From JAIQET01 sp035542575 (GTDB lineage Bacteria > Acidobacteriota > Terriglobia > Terriglobales > Acidobacteriaceae), in assembly GCA_035542575.1 (NCBI GenBank), contig DATKLE010000107.1:1-30742 (forward strand): DNA of 30,742 nucleotides. The letters are read 5' to 3'. A program made the position numbers and the translations under genes. Of this stretch, positions 1 through 7,516 are shown in pieces; position 1 is the first letter of the stretch; each line of letters begins with the position of its first letter. The notes below the pieces were generated by a model, which saw only the letters and a program-made list of their open reading frames with translations, made no database searches and was not told the DNA's origin.

Positions 1-496
1 GCGGCCAGGCCCGAAAAAACCGGCTTGATCTGCGAGGACGGGCCGGGGCTTGGAACTGCGAAAGCAGTGATCGCATCAGGGGCTGTGACGGTGCATGCAT
101 CCACGCTGTTGCCTCCCTCGCAGGAGGCGGCGGCTAGAGCATAACCAATGTCACGGCCCTTCCTATTTTTGCCGACATTTCCAACTCCTCCCCTCTAGCC
201 GTCAGCACTTCAGCCAGTCCGGCGTCATCCAGAGCGGCGTGCCGCGAAGGATCTGGCGCGCTGTGGCACGCGCTCCAACCCCGGGCACTGGCGCGACCAC
301 AAGTCCTTGCCGCCCCGCGCAGGATCCCTCGTCCGGCAGAACTGCGCCGGGCTTCGGGATGACGCCGGAAGGGATGTTTATCAGGTAAAGCATGTCCCCA
401 GCTGCAACTTTGACACGCAGTCTACGGCGCCCTTCAACCTCCGTGGCAACCTGGCACAACCGTTCTTACTTGACGGCTGATGGCTGATAGCTACGC
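1..496. other. Left edge, no confident gene
   Basis: No gene is recognised here. A + strand frame is open from base 1 to a TAA at 142-144 and could be the last 47 codons of a gene starting outside the window. Its translation matches no family I know, so it is not called. The rest, to the yraN start, contains no convincing coding signal. The last 20 bases before yraN are a period-7 repeat, listed separately. Confidence 0.4.
471..491 (+). repeat. Heptamer repeat, unit TGAYGGC, 3 copies
   Basis: Three consecutive 7-mers TGACGGC, TGATGGC and TGATAGC lie directly upstream of the yraN start. The same unit in the opposite orientation recurs at 28918-28931, near the other end of the window. It belongs to the window-wide family of period-7 intergenic repeats. 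Confidence 0.7.
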
Positions 497-1015
497 ATGT
501 TCACCCGTCACATCCCCACCCCCGCCCCATCCGCGATACTGTACCCGGCTACCCCGCAGATGACCATGCTGTCCGGTCTCCTCACGCGTTCGACGATCCG
601 CCTGCTCGATCGCCTGGCAGACAAGCTCCTTCCCCCGACCACCGACCCTGCCCACCTGCAAACCGGCCGCCGCGGCGAAGAAGACACCTATTTCTACCTC
701 CGTAAGCGCGGTTACCTGATGGTGGCCCGCAACTATCGTTCCCCGCGGCGCCGGGGCGAGATTGATCTGATCGGCTGGGACAAGGATGTACTCTGCTTCA
801 TCGAGGTGAAGACCCGCACCTCGCATGAGGTCAAACCCGCCGAAGCGGCAGTGGATCGCGACAAGCAGCGCGACCTGGCGGCGGTGGCACGCGAGTACCT
901 GCGCCGCCTGCCACCTTCGTGCCAGTGGCGTTTTGACGTGGTCAGCGTATATTATGAGGATCAATCCAGCCGACCATGCATCGAAGTGTTTCAGAACGCC
1001 TTTGGGGTGGCGTAA
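497..1015 (+). CDS. yraN: YraN/UPF0102 family predicted endonuclease
   Basis: A UPF0102 (YraN) protein with a restriction-endonuclease-like fold. The family is associated with DNA processing, but its exact role is unsettled. The 172-residue protein shows the family signature in order: GRRGEE (57-62), GEIDLIGW (87-94) and FIEVKTR (101-107). The acidic residues Glu61/62, Asp90 and Glu103 with Lys105 form a PD-(D/E)XK-like site. Family members are usually about 120 residues. The first 50 residues here are therefore an extension, and the true start may be the ATG at 560 or 569 instead of 497. It stands 40 bases upstream of galT on the same strand and may be cotranscribed with it. Family assignment is firm; substrate is unknown. 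Confidence 0.9.
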   Translation: MFTRHIPTPAPSAILYPATPQMTMLSGLLTRSTIRLLDRLADKLLPPTTDPAHLQTGRRGEEDTYFYLRKRGYLMVARNYRSPRRRGEIDLIGWDKDVLCFIEVKTRTSHEVKPAEAAVDRDKQRDLAAVAREYLRRLPPSCQWRFDVVSVYYEDQSSRPCIEVFQNAFGVA

Positions 1016-1055
1016 AATAGCGGCTTGACTTCGGCCCTTGAAAGGATGTCAGTAA

Positions 1056-2096
1056 TTGCCCGAGCTTAGAAAAGATCCCATCGTAGGCCGGTGGGTCATT
1101 ATTTCGACCGACCGCGCCAAACGTCCTTCGGATTTTGTCCGGGAAGGGGTAAAGATCAAAGGCGGTTTCTGCCCCTTTTGCTACGGCAACGAGAACAAGA
1201 CTCCGCCCGAGATCCAGGCCTACCGCCCCAACCCCAACGGCGGCCCGCCGCCGCAGCGCGACACCCCGGGCTGGACTGTCCGCGTCGTCCCCAACAAGTT
1301 CCCCGCCCTGGGCATCGAGGGCAACCTCAACCGCCAGGCCGAGGGCATGTTCGACAAGATGAACGGGATCGGCGCCCACGAGGTCATCATCGAGACCCCG
1401 GACCACAACGCCAGCCTGGCCACGCTCGCTCCCAAGCGCATCGAGGACGTCCTCTGGACCTTCCGCGACCGCATCCTCGACCTGAAGAAAGATCGCCGCT
1501 TCAAGTACATCCTGATCTTCAAGAACCACGGCGAGGCCGCAGGCGCGTCGCTGGAGCACGCTCACTCCCAGCTCATCGCGCTGCCCATTCTGCCCATCTA
1601 CGTCACCGAAGAGCTGGAAGGGGCCAAGCAATACTTCATCTATAAAGAGCGCTGCGTGTTCTGCGACATCATCCGCCAGGAGATCGAGACCTCGACCCGC
1701 GTGGTCGGCGAGAACGAAGACTTCCTGACCCTTGCCCCCTACGCTCCGCGCTTCCCCTTCGAGACCTGGATCCTGCCCAAGCAGCACGAGTCGGCGTTTG
1801 AGAACTCGTCTTCGCACATGTTCGAGAACCTGGCCAAAGCCCTGAAGAGCCTGCTGCAGAAGGCCGACCGGGTGCTGGACAATCCGCCCTACAACCTGGT
1901 AATTCACTCCTCGCCGGTGCAGGACCCGACCAACGACCACTACCACTGGCACATCGAGTTCATGCCCAAGCTGACCAAGACCGCCGGCTTCGAGTGGGGC
2001 ACCGGCTTCTACATCAACCCCACGCCGCCCGAAGAAGCGGCCAGATTCCTCCGCGAAGCCAGCGTGGAAGAGCCGGCGCCGGTGGCGGTGGGATAA
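1056..2096 (+). CDS. galT: Galactose-1-phosphate uridylyltransferase
   Basis: Leloir-pathway enzyme of the HIT superfamily, exchanging UDP-glucose and galactose-1-phosphate through a uridylylated histidine; cytoplasmic. The 346-residue protein has CPFC (39-42), a second Cys pair RCVFC (199-203), the active-site segment HAHSQ (168-172, corresponding to HPHxQ of classical enzymes) and a C-terminal HYHWHIEF block. The start is a TTG at 1056. The nearby ATG at 1046 is out of frame, and AAAGGA at 1041-1046 is well placed as a ribosome-binding site for the TTG. HAHSQ in place of HPHGQ and the lack of other galactose genes nearby leave room for a related nucleotidyltransferase activity (ADP-glucose or galactosamine-phosphate type). 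Family assignment is strong. Confidence 0.88.
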   Translation: MPELRKDPIVGRWVIISTDRAKRPSDFVREGVKIKGGFCPFCYGNENKTPPEIQAYRPNPNGGPPPQRDTPGWTVRVVPNKFPALGIEGNLNRQAEGMFDKMNGIGAHEVIIETPDHNASLATLAPKRIEDVLWTFRDRILDLKKDRRFKYILIFKNHGEAAGASLEHAHSQLIALPILPIYVTEELEGAKQYFIYKERCVFCDIIRQEIETSTRVVGENEDFLTLAPYAPRFPFETWILPKQHESAFENSSSHMFENLAKALKSLLQKADRVLDNPPYNLVIHSSPVQDPTNDHYHWHIEFMPKLTKTAGFEWGTGFYINPTPPEEAARFLREASVEEPAPVAVG

Positions 2097-2150
2097 GGTC
2101 GCTTTTGGGTGGCGCAGCGCAGCTGCGAGAACCGCCCCCAGCTTTGAAAG

Positions 2151-2171
2151 GGCGCGGCTTGCAGCCGCGCC
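2151..2171. repeat. Perfect hairpin, 9-bp stem
   Basis: GGCGCGGCT (2151-2159) pairs with AGCCGCGCC (2163-2171) around a TGC loop. It lies 55 bases after galT. It looks like a dispersed GC-rich palindromic element; no T-run follows, so a Rho-independent terminator is not supported. Confidence 0.6.
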
Positions 2172-2239
2172 GCAAGCATCACCCTCCCCCCTCGATCTTT
2201 TGGAATCATTGATTTAGCAAGACACTTCCCGCCGCGTGT

Positions 2240-2268
2240 CCCCCATCTCGCGCTTTTCGAGATGGGGG
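2240..2268. repeat. Perfect hairpin, 11-bp stem
   Basis: CCCCCATCTCG (2240-2250) pairs exactly with CGAGATGGGGG (2258-2268), loop CGCTTTT. It is probably a REP-like palindrome or a structural transcription barrier between convergent genes. No U-tract is present on either side. Confidence 0.65.
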
Positions 2269-2494
2269 GATGCTCGGAGCCCGCGACACTAGGAAGCTGC
2301 GCCGAAGGCAACGAAACGGACTACGACCCCACCCTTCCTCACCGCGCCGGTATCACCACATGCCTCTCGTTCGAGCTCCTGACCCGGCACTGCCGTGCCG
2401 AGCTTTCCTGTGTCGCCGCTGCGCGGCTGGGGATGTGCCGATGGCTATGTGCGGTTCCTGGGGAGACGGCGAGGCGTGGAAGAGAAAGTCAAAA

Positions 2495-2531
2495 GCCCCA
2501 CCCTTGCGCAGAGAACGCGCAAGAATGGGGC
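2495..2531. repeat. Hairpin with 2x2 internal loop
   Basis: GCCCCA (2495-2500) plus CTTGCGC (2503-2509) pair with GCGCAAG (2517-2523) plus TGGGGC (2526-2531), leaving CC opposite AA. The 13 paired positions and short loop fit a dispersed palindromic element. Confidence 0.6.
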
Positions 2532-2558
2532 ACCCAAAACCGTAAAAACCTAACAGCT

Positions 2559-2603
2559 GAGACCTGACACCCGAAATCCGACACCCGAGACCCGCCACCC
2601 GCC
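2559..2603. repeat. Heptamer array, unit GASACCC, 6 copies
   Basis: Six uninterrupted 7-mers with consensus GAsACCC (for example GACACCC, GAGACCC) fill 2559-2600 and abut the stop codon of the HAF gene at 2604. The inverted unit GGGTSTC occurs on the other side of that gene at 3713-3750, so the gene is bracketed by inverted arrays. Confidence 0.8.
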
Positions 2604-3611
2604 CTACTGCGGGGTCAGCAGGAAGCCTCGGGTCTGGCTGTTGCGCTCGCCGTAGCCAGTGATCTGGCCGGCGTCGTTGATGCTGTAGGCTTCATCCAAG
2701 ACCCAGCCCGAGCCCGGAGGAATGAGCTTGTTCAGGTCGGTCATCCGGCCATTGACGGTGACGAAGGCGTGGAAGTTGAGATTCCCACCGCCGCCCTTCA
2801 CCTGCATCTTGCCCACCACCACGCCCGTGCTGTTGATGCCGAATCCCCAGCTCTGCACCACTCCCGTACGCTTGTCGAGGTCCTTCATCACCCCGTTGCG
2901 GAAGACGAAGGCATGCGGGCCATTCAGCGTCCCACTCAGATACGCGGTGCCGGTAATCACTCCGTTATTGTTGATGCCGTAAGCCTGGCTCCACGGCCCG
3001 CCCAGCGTCCCCAGGCTGCGCATGTGGCCGTTCTGCCACACGAAGGCGAGGAAATCGCCGTTGGTGTCGTAGGAGTAGCCGACCACCTGGCCGCGATTGT
3101 TGATGGCGCTGGCGCTGGTGCCGTCCGCGCCGCCGAGATTGCCCAGGTCGGTGAGGACTCCGTCGCTGAACAGGAATCCGGCAGGAATGCCGCTGCTGTT
3201 GATGGAGTTGCCGACCACCTGGCCGAAGTCGTTAATGCCATAGGCGGTGCCATAGTTGCTGCTCAGAGGCGGAATCGCGGTCATAGTCCCGTTGCTGAAG
3301 ACGAAGCCACGATAGGAACCGTCGGCCTGGGTGGAGTATCCCACGACGACCCCGGAGGCGTTGATGCCGAGGCCGATGGCGTTGGTGCCGCCGAGCGTGC
3401 CGAGGTCGGTGATGGTGCCGCCGCTATAAAGGAAGGCGTGGCCGGTGCTCGGGTTTATGTTGGACGAGCCGGTGACCTGTCCCAGGCCGTTCACGGCGCG
3501 GGCGACGGTGAAGTTCCCGCCCAGCGTGCCCAGGTCGGTGACGGTGTAGGTCTGGCCAAGAGCGAAGGTTGTGAGCAGGAGGGAGCAGAACAACACGAGA
3601 AGCTTCGGCAT
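2604..3611 (-). CDS. Secreted HAF-repeat protein
   Basis: A probable extracellular beta-repeat protein of 335 residues. It starts with a typical signal peptide (Met-Pro-Lys then a hydrophobic stretch to about residue 18, cleavage likely near Ala-Leu-Gly-Gln at 17-20). The rest is a series of about seven repeats of roughly 45 residues. Each has the HAF pattern: a G.AF or GF segment, a short 'xNGxMTDL' segment, LGTLGG or similar, then GINxxGQVVG. HAF repeats are common in proteins of acidobacteria and other environmental bacteria; their function is not established. It follows iscX on the same strand but is separated by a 180-base spacer with a long inverted heptamer hairpin. It may be independently transcribed and need not relate to iron-sulfur assembly. 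Confidence 0.88.
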   Translation of the reverse strand: MPKLLVLFCSLLLTTFALGQTYTVTDLGTLGGNFTVARAVNGLGQVTGSSNINPSTGHAFLYSGGTITDLGTLGGTNAIGLGINASGVVVGYSTQADGSYRGFVFSNGTMTAIPPLSSNYGTAYGINDFGQVVGNSINSSGIPAGFLFSDGVLTDLGNLGGADGTSASAINNRGQVVGYSYDTNGDFLAFVWQNGHMRSLGTLGGPWSQAYGINNNGVITGTAYLSGTLNGPHAFVFRNGVMKDLDKRTGVVQSWGFGINSTGVVVGKMQVKGGGGNLNFHAFVTVNGRMTDLNKLIPPGSGWVLDEAYSINDAGQITGYGERNSQTRGFLLTPQ

Positions 3612-3712
3612 CGCAGACTCCGTGGCAAGAAGTCGAGACGGGACATGCTACGGAGAGGCAAGACAGGGCTTGTCAAAGAAATGTAAAAAGTTTGTCGCTT
3701 TGGCCGGGTCGT

Positions 3713-3798
3713 GGGTCTCGGGTGTCGGGTATCAGGTCTCGGGTGTCAGGTGATCGAGGTGCAAGGTTTGAAGTCCTGAGACCTGAGACCCGAGACCT
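3713..3798. repeat. Inverted heptamer arrays (GGGTSTC / GAGACCY)
   Basis: The left arm (3713-3750) has five 7-mers of consensus GGGTSTC. The right arm (3775-3798) has the inverse unit CYGAGAC. Over 24 bases the arms can pair at 19 positions, giving an imperfect hairpin with a loop of about 24 bases. The right arm runs into the stop codon of iscX. The hairpin lies between iscX and the HAF gene. Confidence 0.75.
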
Positions 3799-4018
3799 AG
3801 TCCTGTGTGCGGTCGAGAACCTCTTCGTGCCAGGCCATCTGGATGGCTTCGAGCTTGGCTTCGTTGGACTTCTTGGGATCGTCCTTGAACTCGGGCAGCT
3901 CGGTCACGTAGCGGTGCAGATCGGTGAAGCGCACGCTGAGGGGATCAATCTCCGGGTGGCGTTCGGAGAGAAGAATGCCGATGTCCTCGGCGTTGTCCCA
4001 GGTGAGTGGTTGCGGCAT
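3797..4018 (-). CDS. iscX: IscX (YfhJ) Fe-S assembly adaptor
   Basis: A small acidic 73-residue protein of the IscX family. In other bacteria IscX binds IscS and iron and modulates sulfur transfer to IscU. It opens with LTWDNAEDIGILL and contains the HPEIDPLSVRFTDLH and LPEFKDD segments typical of the family, ending with an IQMAWHEE helix. The start at 4018 is chosen because AGGAG stands 6 bases upstream and the product begins exactly at the conserved core; an upstream in-frame ATG would add 23 unrelated residues encoded by repeat sequence. Its position as the last isc gene after fdx matches the proteobacterial operon order. Confidence 0.93.
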   Translation of the reverse strand: MPQPLTWDNAEDIGILLSERHPEIDPLSVRFTDLHRYVTELPEFKDDPKKSNEAKLEAIQMAWHEEVLDRTQD

Positions 4019-4033
4019 GGGGGCTCCTGAAGT

Positions 4034-4102
4034 GCAGTTGCAAGTTGCGAGTTGCGAGCACGCCGAGATTCTTGAAACTCGCAACATGCAACTCGCAACT
4101 GC
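4034..4102. repeat. Inverted heptamer hairpin between fdx and iscX
   Basis: The left arm (4034-4058) consists of units like CAAGTTG and CGAGTTG. The right arm (4075-4102) has the inverse units such as CGCAACT. About 22 of 25 positions can pair, enclosing a loop of 16 bases. The structure fills the fdx-iscX junction: one arm ends 2 bases from the fdx stop codon, the other ends 16 bases from the iscX start, just before its ribosome-binding site. Confidence 0.8.
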
Positions 4103-4103
4103 T

Positions 4104-4511
4104 CTAGTGTTCCTCCGATACGTAATTGCGGTTCCAGGCCGGGATCTCGACCACGACCTTACCGGGCCTGGTGATGACCGCCTGGCAGCCGAGACGGGAG
4201 TTTAACTGGAGGTCGGCGGCCATGTCCAGACGGTCGGCTTCGTCGTCCTCCATGTCGGAGAGGTTCTCGGCGCCCTCCTTTACCCAGACGTGGCAGGTGG
4301 TGCAGGCGCAGTTGCCGCCGCAAGCGTGATCGAGCCGGATGCCGTTGTTCAGGGCAACGTCGAGGATGGATTCCTCCTTGCCGTGGTCTTTGTAGGGGAG
4401 CTTGCCGTGCTCAAAGCTGACGGTCTTGCCCTCGGGCAGGAAGGTGACCTCGACGGTGTTCTCCGCATCGGCAGTAGCGGTGCCGGCGTGTTGTGTTTTC
4501 TCGTCTGCCAT
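4104..4511 (-). CDS. fdx: ISC-type [2Fe-2S] ferredoxin
   Basis: Adrenodoxin-type ferredoxin that supplies electrons to the ISC machinery; cytoplasmic. The 135-residue protein has the cluster loop ACGGNCACTTCHVW, with Cys64, Cys70 and Cys73, and the fourth ligand Cys109 in SRLGCQAV. The extra Cys68 matches the semi-conserved Cys46 of E. coli Fdx. The start at 4511 is preceded by GGAG at a good distance; a longer reading would add six residues. The first 20 residues are an Ala/Thr/Glu-rich tail absent from E. coli Fdx. It sits between hscA and iscX, separated from each by an inverted heptamer hairpin. Confidence 0.94.
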   Translation of the reverse strand: MADEKTQHAGTATADAENTVEVTFLPEGKTVSFEHGKLPYKDHGKEESILDVALNNGIRLDHACGGNCACTTCHVWVKEGAENLSDMEDDEADRLDMAADLQLNSRLGCQAVITRPGKVVVEIPAWNRNYVSEEH

Positions 4512-4526
4512 TGCAACTCCAATGGG

Positions 4527-4621
4527 CAAGTTTCAAGTTTCGGGTTTCAAGTTTCGGGACTCCCTGATTCTGCCAATGTCGAAGGGTTAGACCCGAAACT
4601 CGAAACTTGAAACTCGAAACT
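4527..4621. repeat. Inverted heptamer hairpin between hscA and fdx
   Basis: The left arm (4527-4560) repeats CAAGTTT/CGGGTTT every 7 bases. The right arm (4590-4621) repeats the inverse TCGAAAC/TTGAAAC. Aligning the arms gives about 27 paired positions out of 33 with a loop near 28 bases. The right arm ends 3 bases before the hscA stop codon at 4625. The unit differs from that of the adjacent fdx-iscX hairpin. Confidence 0.8.
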
Positions 4622-4624
4622 GCC

Positions 4625-6547
4625 TTACTCAAAATCCGCCTTGGCCACGGGATGTCCGGCGACCGGGGCCTCGCCGAGGTCAGCCTGGTCCATCGTTTTG
4701 CCCTTCAGCGCGGTGGCTACGGCTGAGTCCATCATCAGCTCGGCGAGCCGCATGGTGCCCTGGTTCAGGGCGTCAATGGCCTTGCGGATGGCCTCGTAGT
4801 CGTCTTCAGCCCTGACCTGGTTCAATGCCTTTTGCAGTTTGGCGATCTGCTTGCGCTCGTCGCTGGTCAGTTGCTCCCAGGCGGGACTTTTCTTGCCCTT
4901 CTCGAGCGCTGCCAGGATGGTCTCCGCCTCGTTGCGGGCTTCGATCACCTGGCGCTGGCGGAAATCCTCTTCCGCATAATCGAACGAGTCGAGAATCATG
5001 CTCTCGACCTGCTCGTCGGTCAGCCCGTAGCTGGGCTGGACTTCGATTTCGGCCTCTTTGCCGCTGCGCTGCTCGCGGGCGGAAACGTGCAGAATGCCGT
5101 TGGCGTCGATCAGAAACTTTACTTCGATGCGGGGCATGCCGGCGGGCATGGGGGGAACACCGCGCAGATCGAAGCGGGCGAGGGAGCGGCAGTCCTTGGC
5201 GAGTTCGCGCTCGCCCTGCAGGACGTGAATGGCGACGTTGGCCTGGCCGTCCACCTGTGTGGTGTAGTACTGCGTGGCGGAGGCGGGAATGGTCGAGTTG
5301 CGCAGGATGATCTTGTCGGTCACTCCGCCGGCTACCTCGATGCCGAGGGAAAGCGGGGTGACGTCGAGCAGCAGCATGTTCTCCGTGGCCTGGGAGCCTC
5401 CGGAGAGAATGTTGGCCTGCACGGCCGCGCCTAGGGCGACCACTTCGTCGGGATTCAGATCGGTGTGCGGCTTGCGCCGGAACATGTCTTCGACCAGGGC
5501 GCGGACCTTGGGGATGCGCGTGGAGCCTCCGACCAGGACGGCCTCGTCAATCTGCTCGGGCTTCAGTTGCGCGTCTCTCAGGGCCTGCTTGCAGGGGCCC
5601 ATAGTGCGCTGCAAGATCGATGCCTGCGGGAAGTCAGGCGGATCAATGAGTAGCTCGAATTGCTCGCGCGCGATCTCGCGCCGGTAACGCTTGCCGCCGG
5701 GCAATTCGATGTCTAGCTTTGCAGACGGACGCACGGAAAGCGCAACTTTAGCTTCTATGACCGCTTTGCGGATGGTGGCGACGGCTTCGCCGCTGCGGGA
5801 GACATCGAGGCCCATGTCGCCCTTGACGTCGTCCAGCGCGATGCGGATCAGCAGGTTGTCAATGTCATCTCCGCCGAGATGAGTGTCACCGTTGGTGGAG
5901 ATGACCTCGAAGATGCCGTCGTGCAGACGGAGAATCGAAATATCGAACGTGCCTCCCCCCAGGTCATAAACCGCAACGATTCCGTTCTGCTTCTTATCCA
6001 GGCCGTAAGCGAGCGAGGCGGCGGTAGGCTCATTCACCAGGCGCAAGACTTCGAGGCCGGCAATGCGGCCGGCGTCTTTCGTGGCCTGGCGCTGGGCGTC
6101 GTTGAAGTATGCGGGAACAGTGATGACCGCCCGGGTAACGGGCGCGTTAAAGAAGCGCTCGGCGTTGCGCTTGAGTTGGCGCAGGATGAAGGCGGAAATT
6201 TCCGGCGGGGTGAAGGTCTTGTCGCCAAGCTTGATACGCAACACTTCGCCAGGTTGCAGGTCTTCGGCCAACCGGAACGGGAAGAGCTTGAGTTCCTCCT
6301 GGATGTCCTCGATGCCGCGTCCCATGAGCCTTTTGATCGAGTACACCGCGCGCTCCGGGGTCTCGATCAGGTACTTGCGGGCGGAGTTGCCGACGATGAT
6401 CTGGTCGCGCTCGTCGAGGGCTACCACCGAGGGAACGAGGTTCTGGCCGTCGTCGCCCGGGATGACGACAGGGGTGTCCCCTTCCATGAATGCCACCAGG
6501 GAATTGGTGGTGCCGAGATCAATGCCGACAATGCGTTCGGTGGACAT
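4625..6547 (-). CDS. hscA: Fe-S assembly chaperone HscA (Hsp70)
   Basis: Specialised Hsp70 that drives ATP-dependent release of clusters from IscU. From the start at 6547 the product is 640 residues, close to the 616 of E. coli HscA. It has the N-terminal ATPase motifs GIDLGTTNSLVAF, VYDLGGGTFDISIL and VLVGGSTRIPKVR, then a substrate-binding domain and an alpha-helical lid. The 35-residue upstream extension lacks conservation and is rejected; ATG at 6547 begins the family's MSTERIVGIDLG core. The sequence alone could be taken for DnaK. The HscA call rests on its place between hscB and fdx and on the LPPVK target motif in the neighbouring IscU. Confidence 0.9.
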   Translation of the reverse strand: MSTERIVGIDLGTTNSLVAFMEGDTPVVIPGDDGQNLVPSVVALDERDQIIVGNSARKYLIETPERAVYSIKRLMGRGIEDIQEELKLFPFRLAEDLQPGEVLRIKLGDKTFTPPEISAFILRQLKRNAERFFNAPVTRAVITVPAYFNDAQRQATKDAGRIAGLEVLRLVNEPTAASLAYGLDKKQNGIVAVYDLGGGTFDISILRLHDGIFEVISTNGDTHLGGDDIDNLLIRIALDDVKGDMGLDVSRSGEAVATIRKAVIEAKVALSVRPSAKLDIELPGGKRYRREIAREQFELLIDPPDFPQASILQRTMGPCKQALRDAQLKPEQIDEAVLVGGSTRIPKVRALVEDMFRRKPHTDLNPDEVVALGAAVQANILSGGSQATENMLLLDVTPLSLGIEVAGGVTDKIILRNSTIPASATQYYTTQVDGQANVAIHVLQGERELAKDCRSLARFDLRGVPPMPAGMPRIEVKFLIDANGILHVSAREQRSGKEAEIEVQPSYGLTDEQVESMILDSFDYAEEDFRQRQVIEARNEAETILAALEKGKKSPAWEQLTSDERKQIAKLQKALNQVRAEDDYEAIRKAIDALNQGTMRLAELMMDSAVATALKGKTMDQADLGEAPVAGHPVAKADFE

Positions 6548-6560
6548 AGAATCGAGCACA

Positions 6561-6632
6561 TAGCCCTTAGCATCTAGCAATCGAAGTGTGGGGCCACGAT
6601 CAGCAATAACCGATACGGCCAACTGCCAAGTG
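6561..6632. repeat. Short heptamer runs between hscB and hscA
   Basis: TAGCCCT, TAGCATC and TAGCAAT follow each other at 6561-6581, and CCAACTG, CCAAGTG at 6619-6632 run into the hscB stop codon at 6633. CTAGC-type words on both sides give only limited pairing. This is a weaker member of the period-7 family. Confidence 0.5.
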
Positions 6633-7373
6633 CTAGCCTTCCAGCGCCTCATTTACATCCCGCACCAGATTGCGGATGTAGTTGCGGCGGTTGAGCAGGT
6701 CCAGCATCTGGTTGCGGACCTTGACGCGCTCCTCTTCGCTGCCATGGTCAACCAACCTGTCCCAATGTTTCCAGTAGCCCTTCAGTTCGTCCAACAGGGC
6801 CTCGTACTTCTCTTCGAGCTTTGATCTCTGTTTGCGCAGTTCTTCGATCAGCGCGGGATCGTCTTCGCCCATCTTTTTCTGCATGCGCAACTCTTCGAGC
6901 TGCATATTCAGTTCGAAGACTTCTTCCAAAAGGTCGGGTGGCACAACCTGTTTTTTGACCTCGCCGGTAGCCCGGGCTTGTTCCGTGGCGGCCTTGGATT
7001 GTTCCTCGAGTTCCACCCCTTCCAGGCGCAGCAGGTATTCCGTGCGCTTGATGGGATCTTTCAGCGTGCGGTAGGCGTCATTGAGCAGCGAACTCTGCTC
7101 CATGCTCCATTCCTGCTCCTGCGCACCGGCGCGGGCATACAGGTCAGGATGGAGCTTGCGGCTCAGTTCGTAGAACTCGCGCTCCAGGACCGCGGTGTCA
7201 AGATTCAATTTTCGGGGCAGGGCGAAGAAGGTGAAGTAGTCCACCGGCACCGGCGGCTGCACCTTGCCGCAGGCGCTGCAGAAGTGCACGGCCCGCATAG
7301 TACCGCAGGACCAGCAGGTGGAGGTCGCCTCGCCCGGCACGATCAAACTCGATTTAGATTCTGGTTTCGCCAT
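6633..7373 (-). CDS. hscB: J-protein HscB with N-terminal zinc ribbon
   Basis: Co-chaperone that delivers IscU to HscA and stimulates its ATPase. Counting from ATG at 7373 (246 residues), it has two CxxC pairs: Cys20/Cys23 (CWSCG) and Cys32/Cys35 (CSACG). Then comes a J-domain with YFTFFALPRKL, the HPD triplet at 75-77 and LLNDAYRTLKDPIKR, followed by a C-terminal helical domain rich in Glu/Lys that contacts IscU. E. coli HscB lacks the zinc ribbon, which is known from human HSCB. An in-frame ATG at 7388 would add five residues; the distance to a GGTGA element slightly favours 7373. It is the fifth gene of the isc block, 85 bases before hscA. Confidence 0.9.
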   Translation of the reverse strand: MAKPESKSSLIVPGEATSTCWSCGTMRAVHFCSACGKVQPPVPVDYFTFFALPRKLNLDTAVLEREFYELSRKLHPDLYARAGAQEQEWSMEQSSLLNDAYRTLKDPIKRTEYLLRLEGVELEEQSKAATEQARATGEVKKQVVPPDLLEEVFELNMQLEELRMQKKMGEDDPALIEELRKQRSKLEEKYEALLDELKGYWKHWDRLVDHGSEEERVKVRNQMLDLLNRRNYIRNLVRDVNEALEG

Positions 7374-7382
7374 AAACACATT

Positions 7383-7474
7383 CACCACGGATGCTCACCG
7401 CTTGCGCCGACCAGTGCCCGGCGCGGCTCATGGTGGCGCCGTGGTGATTCACAACGCGCGGGCCAGGGGCCCGC
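7383..7474. repeat. Inverted repeat and hairpin between iscA and hscB
   Basis: CACCACGG (7383-7390) and CCGTGGTG (7438-7445) form an inverted pair just upstream of hscB. GCGGGCC (7458-7464) and GGCCCGC (7468-7474) form a perfect 7-bp hairpin with an AGG loop. No T-tract follows, so these are not clear terminators; they could tune expression of the distal isc genes. Confidence 0.5.
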
Positions 7475-7516
7475 AAAGTCAAGAGCGGCGGGCCGGAGTG
7501 TCCGCCCCACACAGGC

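Larger units (their letters stand above)
2097..2603. other. Convergent hairpin-rich intergenic region
   Basis: Non-coding spacer between the converging galT and HAF-repeat genes. It carries three hairpins (2151-2171, 2240-2268, 2495-2531) and a heptamer array running into the stop codon of the HAF gene. Short open frames exist on both strands, but none has a recognisable product. No T-tract terminator was seen. Confidence 0.6.

Noticed and set aside
1..144. C-terminal fragment of an upstream gene (+ strand)
   Set aside because: The frame is open to the window edge, but the translation resembles no family I recognise, so it is only mentioned.
942..1952. Long open frame antisense to galT (336 codons, minus strand)
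   Set aside because: It mirrors galT, has no family match and Val/Gly/Leu-rich shadow composition typical of high-GC antisense frames.
2240..2268. Rho-independent terminator
   Set aside because: Strong hairpin but no T-tract on either strand.
2769..3686. 305-codon + strand frame over the HAF gene
   Set aside because: It is a shadow of the repeated HAF sequence; no start context or family match.
2559..4621. CRISPR array
   Set aside because: The repeats have a 7-base period, no 20-40 base repeat units, no spacers and no cas genes.
4625..6547. DnaK instead of HscA
   Set aside because: Location between hscB and fdx and an LPPVK motif in IscU make HscA far more likely.
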